A DNA stretch of 64,000 nt from contig NZ_QRWD01000010.1 of assembly GCF_003459505.1 (NCBI RefSeq), positions 1 through 64,000 of the forward strand. Direction: 5' to 3'. Of this stretch, positions 59,795-64,000 are shown piece by piece; position 1 is the first letter of the stretch; the number at the start of each line of letters is the position of its first letter. A program made the position numbers and the translations under genes. The notes beneath the pieces are model-generated. The model ran no database searches. It was not told the DNA's origin and saw only the letters and a list, made by a program, of their open reading frames with translations. The stretch comes from Collinsella sp. AF20-14LB. GTDB taxonomy: Bacteria > Actinomycetota > Coriobacteriia > Coriobacteriales > Coriobacteriaceae.

Positions 59795-60223
59795 ATGAGG
59801 GTTGTAATCGCTTCCGATGCCGACGGTATGTCGATGAAGGAGTCCATCAAGGAGATGCTCATCGCCGACGGTCACGAGGTCGTCGACTATTCCGAGACCC
59901 CTGCCGCGGACTTTGTCGATTCCGCGACCGCCGTTGCCAAGGACCTGCTGGAGCACAAGGATTCCCAGGGCTTCGCATTCGATAAGTACGGCGTCGGCTC
60001 CTATATGGCCGCCGTCAAGATTAAGGGCATGGTCGTCGCCAACATTTCCGACGAGCGTTCCGCCTACATGACCCGCGAGCACAACGGCTCGCGCATGGTC
60101 ACCATGGGCCCGGGCGTTGTGGGCACCGAGGTCGCCAAGAAGATCGCCCGCGAGTTCCTGCGCGCACAGTACGCCGGCGGCCGTCACCAGATCCGTGTCG
60201 ACATGCTCAACAAGATGGCCTAA
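59795..60223 (+). CDS. lacA: Galactose-6-phosphate isomerase subunit LacA
   Basis: A 142-residue RpiB/LacA-fold protein beginning MRVVIASDADGMSMKESIKE. With LacB it converts galactose-6-phosphate to tagatose-6-phosphate. Like other LacA subunits it has no catalytic cysteine at the GTG loop (FDKYGVGSYMAA) and depends on LacB. RNHE-like region: YMTREHNGSRMVTMGPGVVG. ATG follows AAGGAGG. lacB follows after 63 bases. Confidence 0.92.
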   Translation: MRVVIASDADGMSMKESIKEMLIADGHEVVDYSETPAADFVDSATAVAKDLLEHKDSQGFAFDKYGVGSYMAAVKIKGMVVANISDERSAYMTREHNGSRMVTMGPGVVGTEVAKKIAREFLRAQYAGGRHQIRVDMLNKMA

Positions 60224-60286
60224 CGAGAACCACCGAGAACTCGAACTTCTACCTCAACTTGTGAATTCAGACGAAAGGACGTTCTG

Positions 60287-60811
60287 ATGAAGAAGACCAT
60301 CGCAATCGGTTGCGACCATATCGTTACGGACGAGAAGATCTATCTGGCCGACCGCCTGGAGCAGGCTGGCTACAAGGTGCTCGACTGCGGCACCTACAGC
60401 CACACCCGTACGCACTATCCCATCTACGGTAAGGCCGTGGGCGAGGCTGTTGCCAGCGGCAAGGCCGACTTTGGCGTGGCCCTGTGCGGCACCGGCATCG
60501 GCATCACCAACGCCGTCAACAAGGTTCCCGGCGCCCGCTGCGCGCTGGTTCGCGACATGACCTCTGCCCTGTATGCCCGTCGCGAGCTCAACGCCAACAT
60601 CGTGGGCTTTGGCGGCAAGATCACCGGCGAGTTCCTGATGGCCGATATCATGCTTGCCTTCCTGGAGGAGCCCTACGAGAAGACCCCCGAGCACGATGCC
60701 CTGATCGCCAAGATCCATGCCTGCAATAAGGCCGACGCCGAGGCTCAGTCTGACCCGCATTTCTTTGACGAGTTCCTCGAGAAGTGGGACCGCGGCGAAT
60801 ACCACGACTAA
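60287..60811 (+). CDS. lacB: Galactose-6-phosphate isomerase subunit LacB
   Basis: A 174-residue RpiB-family subunit with the active cysteine in [20 protein letters not shown], phosphate-site residues in [13 protein letters not shown] and [10 protein letters not shown], and [20 protein letters not shown]. It completes the LacAB isomerase. ATG follows AAAGGACG. The next gene, lacX, is about 380 bases on. Confidence 0.93.
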   Translation: MKKTIAIGCDHIVTDEKIYLADRLEQAGYKVLDCGTYSHTRTHYPIYGKAVGEAVASGKADFGVALCGTGIGITNAVNKVPGARCALVRDMTSALYARRELNANIVGFGGKITGEFLMADIMLAFLEEPYEKTPEHDALIAKIHACNKADAEAQSDPHFFDEFLEKWDRGEYHD

Positions 60812-61188
60812 GGAGGTTACGCGGTTTTACCAAACCGCGTAACGGGTCGACGCTGCGCGACGCTCAGGCACCCCATCTCGCCGCTCAAACCGTCGCTCGC
60901 GTACATGAAGTACGCGTCGCTCCTCTTTCGCTGCGACCTGGGGCACCTGAGCGCCGCTCGCTGACGTTGAGGGTGCCTGTGGGGTTCCCTCTGTTGCGGC
61001 GAAGCCTTTTGGTTCAGCAAGCTGCTCCGATAACACGTTTGCTTGCTGAGCTTGTGTGCTTCGTTTTGGCGGTACCCGGCATTCTGCAGCTTTTCAATTG
61101 ACGGCTCGCGTTTCTGTGATGAGGCGCGGGCCGGTTTTCTATCAGCCCCACTGACTTGGCGGGCTGTCGTAAGAAAGGGAAGGCTCCT
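60812..61188. other. Structured intergenic region between lacB and lacX
   Basis: Perfect palindrome GTTACGCGGTTT-TACC-AAACCGCGTAAC (60818-60845), then GCGTAC-ATGAA-GTACGC and GCTCAGG ... CCTGAGC arms spanning 60870-60950. No T-tract, no plausible gene. Possibly a dispersed repeat insertion or an mRNA-stabilising structure. Confidence 0.45.
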
Positions 61189-62070
61189 ATGGAGTTTGTT
61201 CTTGATAACGGTTCTATTCGTGTGGCACTGAGCACGGCTGGCGGATCGTTCACTTCGATTAAAGCCAACGGCCGCGAGTACCTGTGGCAGGGTGACCCGG
61301 CGGTCTGGTCGGGCCAGGCACCCATTTGCTTCCCGATCTGCGGCGGCCTTCGTGACGGTCACGCAATGACCATGGGCGGCCGCGAGGTAAAGCTCGCCCG
61401 CCACGGCTTTGCTCGCAAGCAGGAGTGGAAGCTCGAGGAGCAGAGCGACAACATGGTTGCGCTGAGTCTGAGCTCTGCCGACCATGCCGAACTGCTCGAG
61501 CAGTATCCGTATCCGTTTAAGATCGTTGCTCGTTACACGATTGATTCGGAAAAGGTGGCCGTGTCGTACGAGGTGACCAACGAGGGCACCGAGGACATGC
61601 CATTCTTTGTGGGTGGTCACCCCGGCTTTAAGTGCCCGCTCGACGAGGGCGAGTCCTATGACGACTATGAGCTTCGTTTTGATCAGCGTGAGGCCGCCGA
61701 GCTCTGTACTGCCGTTCCCTTGACGGGCTTGATTGATGTTGAGCATCGCAGCAAGAACCCCATGATCGGCCAGAACCTGCCGCTTACCCACGAACTCTTC
61801 GACTTCGCGGAGACCATCTTTGATGTGCTCGTGAGCCGCGTGGTTACGCTGACCAAGAAAACCGAGGACAAGGGCGTGCGCCTGACGTTCCCCGATATGC
61901 CATACCTGATCGTGTGGAGCAAGCCCGAGGGCGATTTTGTGGCCGTGGAACCGTGGGGTGGTCTGTCCACCTGCTCCGACGAGGACGATATTCTAGAGCA
62001 CAAGCGTGGCTGCCTGGTTGCCAAGCCGGGGGAGACCGTCATCCGCGGTTTTGAGATCGAGATCCTTTAA
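61189..62070 (+). CDS. lacX: LacX-like aldose 1-epimerase-family protein (copy 2)
   Basis: A 293-residue protein nearly the twin of the one at 31990: LARHGFARKQEWKL, SYEVTNEGTEDMPFF and VEPWGGLSTCSDEDD are identical or nearly so. ATG 61189 is chosen by alignment with the paralogue, with GGGAAGG upstream. It precedes lacC, as in lactococcal lac operons where LacX follows the structural genes. Probably a sugar-phosphate mutarotase for the lactose route. Confidence 0.9.
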   Translation: MEFVLDNGSIRVALSTAGGSFTSIKANGREYLWQGDPAVWSGQAPICFPICGGLRDGHAMTMGGREVKLARHGFARKQEWKLEEQSDNMVALSLSSADHAELLEQYPYPFKIVARYTIDSEKVAVSYEVTNEGTEDMPFFVGGHPGFKCPLDEGESYDDYELRFDQREAAELCTAVPLTGLIDVEHRSKNPMIGQNLPLTHELFDFAETIFDVLVSRVVTLTKKTEDKGVRLTFPDMPYLIVWSKPEGDFVAVEPWGGLSTCSDEDDILEHKRGCLVAKPGETVIRGFEIEIL

Positions 62071-62126
62071 AGAGCTATCGTATGTTTGGGGTCGCATACG
62101 TCGTGCCCCGGAAACAGGAGTTCAAC

Positions 62127-63062
62127 ATGATTCTGACCGTTACCATGAACCCGTCGATCGATACACGCTATCAACTCGATAAGCTGATCATCGACGATGT
62201 TAACCGTGTGACGCCCGAAAAGACCGCTGGTGGCAAGGGCCTCAACGTGAGCCGCGTGCTACTGCAGTTGGGCGACGACGTGCTCGCGACCGGTCTGCTC
62301 GGCGGCCACATGGGTGCCCATATGGCCGAGCTTATGGATGCCGACGGCGTCAAGAACGACTTTGTGCCCATCGCCGGTGAGACGCGCATTTGCCTGAATA
62401 TTCTGCACGAGGGTAATCAGACCGAGCTGCTGGAGAGCGGCCCTCAGATTGCGCCTGCCGAGCTTGAGGCCTTTACGGCCAAGTTCGCCGAGCTTGCAGC
62501 GAAGGCGGACGTCGTGACGCTTTCGGGTTCGCTGCCGCGTGGCGTCGATGCCGGTTACTATGCCGAGCTCGTCAAGATTGCCGAGGAGGAGGGCGCCAAG
62601 GTGCTGCTCGACACTTCGGGTGCATCGCTGGAGGCCGCGCTGGAATCTGACGCTAAGCCTGAGCTCGTAAAGCCCAACCTGACCGAGATTAACGGCCTGC
62701 TGGGTACGTCCTTTACGACCGATGATGTCGATGCCCTGCGCGAGGCGCTTGCCGCCGATGGCCGCTTTGCCGGTATTCCCTGGGTCGTCGTCTCGATGGG
62801 CGCTGCCGGTTCGGTGGGCTTCCATGAGGGCCGCGCGTTCCGCGCCAAGACGCCCGCGATTGCGGCTGTGAACGCAACGGGTTCCGGCGACTCGACCATC
62901 GCCGGTTTTGCGCATGCCATTGCTGCTGGTGCCGACGACGTCACGGTGCTCAAGACCGCCAATACCTGCGGTAAGCTCAACGCCATGGATCCCAAGACCG
63001 GCCACCTGGTCATGGACCGCTGGGAAGAGATCTACAACAACGTTGAGGTCGTAGAGTTGTAG
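62127..63062 (+). CDS. lacC: Tagatose-6-phosphate kinase (copy 2)
   Basis: A 311-residue PfkB-family kinase, same length as and about 85% identical by eye to the product of 32931. KTAGGKGLNVSRVL and NATGSGDSTIAGF with the catalytic Asp255 are intact. In this place it phosphorylates tagatose-6-phosphate made by LacAB. ATG 62127 has CAGGAG upstream and aligns with the paralogue start. No lacD aldolase follows in the window. Confidence 0.92.
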   Translation: MILTVTMNPSIDTRYQLDKLIIDDVNRVTPEKTAGGKGLNVSRVLLQLGDDVLATGLLGGHMGAHMAELMDADGVKNDFVPIAGETRICLNILHEGNQTELLESGPQIAPAELEAFTAKFAELAAKADVVTLSGSLPRGVDAGYYAELVKIAEEEGAKVLLDTSGASLEAALESDAKPELVKPNLTEINGLLGTSFTTDDVDALREALAADGRFAGIPWVVVSMGAAGSVGFHEGRAFRAKTPAIAAVNATGSGDSTIAGFAHAIAAGADDVTVLKTANTCGKLNAMDPKTGHLVMDRWEEIYNNVEVVEL

Positions 63063-63083
63063 CGGTTGCGACTCCTAATAGAA

Positions 63084-63149
63084 TGAGCGTGGATAATCTC
63101 CCGCTTTTGGTGCCCATACGAGCTCAAAGTGGGAGATTTTCCACGCTCG
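63084..63149. terminator. Long palindrome after lacC
   Basis: GAGCGTGGATAATCTCCC and GGGAGATTTTCCACGCTC pair around a ~27-base loop that begins and ends with CTTT/AAAG. No T-run, so termination is uncertain; it may be a dispersed palindrome. Confidence 0.45.
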
Positions 63150-63153
63150 AGTC

Positions 63154-63213
63154 ATTAGTCATTGGGGACGTTCTTGTTTGACTAGTCGTTTAAGAACGTC
63201 CCCAATGACTACA
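63154..63213. repeat. Palindromic repeat related to family D (copy 4)
   Basis: CATTGGGGACGTTCTT and AAGAACGTCCCCAATG are exact inverted arms around GTTTGACTAGTCGTTT. The GGGACGTTC core is shared with family D. Confidence 0.7.
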
Positions 63214-63214
63214 C

Positions 63215-63257
63215 GCAAAAACGGCGCCCGCTGGCGATGTTGCCGGCGGGCGCCGTT
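63215..63257 (-). terminator. Terminator after galT
   Basis: On the minus strand ACGGCGCCCGCCGGCAA pairs with the CAGCGGGCGCCGT arm, followed by TTTTTGCG. Similar in sequence to the galM terminator. Confidence 0.82.
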
Positions 63258-63272
63258 GTCTTGAAGACGAAA

Positions 63273-63303
63273 TGATCCGTTTTCCTCCGTCCCCAAGGGA
63301 TCA
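63273..63303. repeat. 31-bp repeat, family C (identical copy, inverted)
   Basis: Reverse complement of 36583-36613 with no differences. It abuts the galT stop codon (63304-63306). Confidence 0.85.
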
Positions 63304-64000
63304 TTACAGTGAGTCGATAAAGCGCTGTTGGGCGGCGCGGCCGGCTTCGTCCCACTTAAAGACGCCGGCGTTGTCGAGCACGTGGCCAAACACCACGCCG
63401 ACCTCCTCGTGCAGGATGTCGATGGCGTTGTCCGCCGTAAGCTCGTCGGCGCGGCGGGCATAGACGTCCTCGGCCCACGCGGCATGGCTGCGGCAAAGGT
63501 CGTCGCCCTCGAGCGCTGCGGCAAGGTCGTAGCTGGTATCGGCTTTGGCTGCCAGCAGGTGCTCGCGGACAGCGCCGAGCTCGGGAACCAGGCGCGGCGG
63601 AAGAATAGCCAGGCCCATAACCTCGATCAGGCCGATGTTCTCCTTCTTAATGTGGTGATACTCGGCATGCGGGTGGAAAACGCCCAGCGGATGCTCGTCG
63701 GTCGTGATATTGCAGCGAAGCGCCAGGTAGGCCTCGTAAATCTCGCCGCCGGCGTTGCCGCGGGAGTCGACGCGGCGGATGACGGGCGTCACGGTGTTGT
63801 GCGCTACGCCGTCGGCCGTGTGCGCGATAACGCCCGCAGACTCGTCGGTCCACTCGCGCCAGGCGAGGATAATCTTCTCGGCAGCGTCGAGCAGCTGAGC
63901 GCGGTCATGCGAGCGCAGGCGCAGCACCGAGAGCGGCCACTGCAGCACAGTGCCGGTGACCTGGTCAAAACCGGGCATGCTAAACTGCGAGACCTCGGCG
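63304..64000 (-). CDS. galT: Galactose-1-phosphate uridylyltransferase, class II, partial
   Basis: The C-terminal 232 residues of a firmicute-type GalT; the gene continues beyond the right edge. Seen are MPGFDQVTGTVLQWPLSVLR, HNTVTPVIRR, GVFHPHAEYHHIKKENIGLI and GLAILPPRLVPEL, all typical of the class II enzyme, which exchanges UMP between UDP-glucose and galactose-1-phosphate. The frame is open upstream of the internal Met at 63978, so that is not the start. It indicates a Leloir pathway beside the tagatose route. Confidence 0.9.
   Translation of the reverse strand, partial: AEVSQFSMPGFDQVTGTVLQWPLSVLRLRSHDRAQLLDAAEKIILAWREWTDESAGVIAHTADGVAHNTVTPVIRRVDSRGNAGGEIYEAYLALRCNITTDEHPLGVFHPHAEYHHIKKENIGLIEVMGLAILPPRLVPELGAVREHLLAAKADTSYDLAAALEGDDLCRSHAAWAEDVYARRADELTADNAIDILHEEVGVVFGHVLDNAGVFKWDEAGRAAQQRFIDSL

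Overview
The window is high-GC DNA (roughly 60%) with compact, mostly head-to-tail genes. It carries a twin-arginine pair (tatA-tatC), hypA-hypB, a PSP1/RicT protein, long-form HPF, three complete PTS permeases and a LacAB tagatose-6-phosphate route. This mix, with very alanine/acid-rich protein tails, suggests a gut Coriobacteriia species, most likely Collinsella or a close relative. That assignment is an inference from gene content; no rRNA is present.

Layout. 0.2-14.5 kb is housekeeping: a small unknown gene, a type Ic aspartate aminotransferase, a STAS protein, tatA-tatC-hypA-hypB, a topoisomerase I that looks archaeal in type, a zinc-ribbon membrane protein, tmk-holB-ricT, comF and a predicted DUF559-like nuclease. 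14.5-23.8 kb holds a repeat element, a lipoprotein solute-binding protein behind a strong promoter and long leader, hpf, DegV, a 3-hydroxyisobutyrate-dehydrogenase-like enzyme with a His/Cys metal-binding tail, two unknown proteins, an isocitrate/isopropylmalate dehydrogenase, a membrane-anchored SurA-like protein and an XRE/DUF2975 pair.

From 24 kb to the end the window is largely sugar catabolism. 24.5-34.5 kb is an amino-sugar (probably GalNAc) module: mannose-family PTS with an embedded YajC-like gene, GntR/UTRA regulator, AgaS, NagA, then lacX-lacC, a nagA remnant and a YhcH protein. 34.6-39.5 kb is a patchwork of low-GC unknown genes, tRNA-Thr, an orphan EIIB lacking its active-site histidine, galM, a DeoR regulator and a toxin-antitoxin pair. 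40-50.4 kb holds a D-2-hydroxyacid dehydrogenase, a PRD/EIIA regulator split by an in-frame TAG, a divergent PatB/MalY lyase, and a run of M42 peptidase, lactose-family EIIA, EIIB and EIIC, M24 peptidase, RDD protein and HPr. This resembles the E. coli frv and sgc clusters, which pair a PTS with an M42 peptidase. 51-52.4 kb is an AAA/DUF4143 ATPase preceded by four repeats at an exact 34-bp period. 52.8-63.1 kb is a lactose system: lacE-lacG on the minus strand, a LacI regulator, lacF, a membrane protein, lacA, lacB and a second lacX-lacC copy. A galT on the minus strand runs off the right edge.

The amino-sugar and lactose modules both lead to tagatose-6-phosphate, and each has its own lacC paralogue. 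No tagatose-bisphosphate aldolase is in the window. Operator-like palindromes recur upstream of functionally linked genes, and several families of short palindromic, MITE-like repeats sit between genes.
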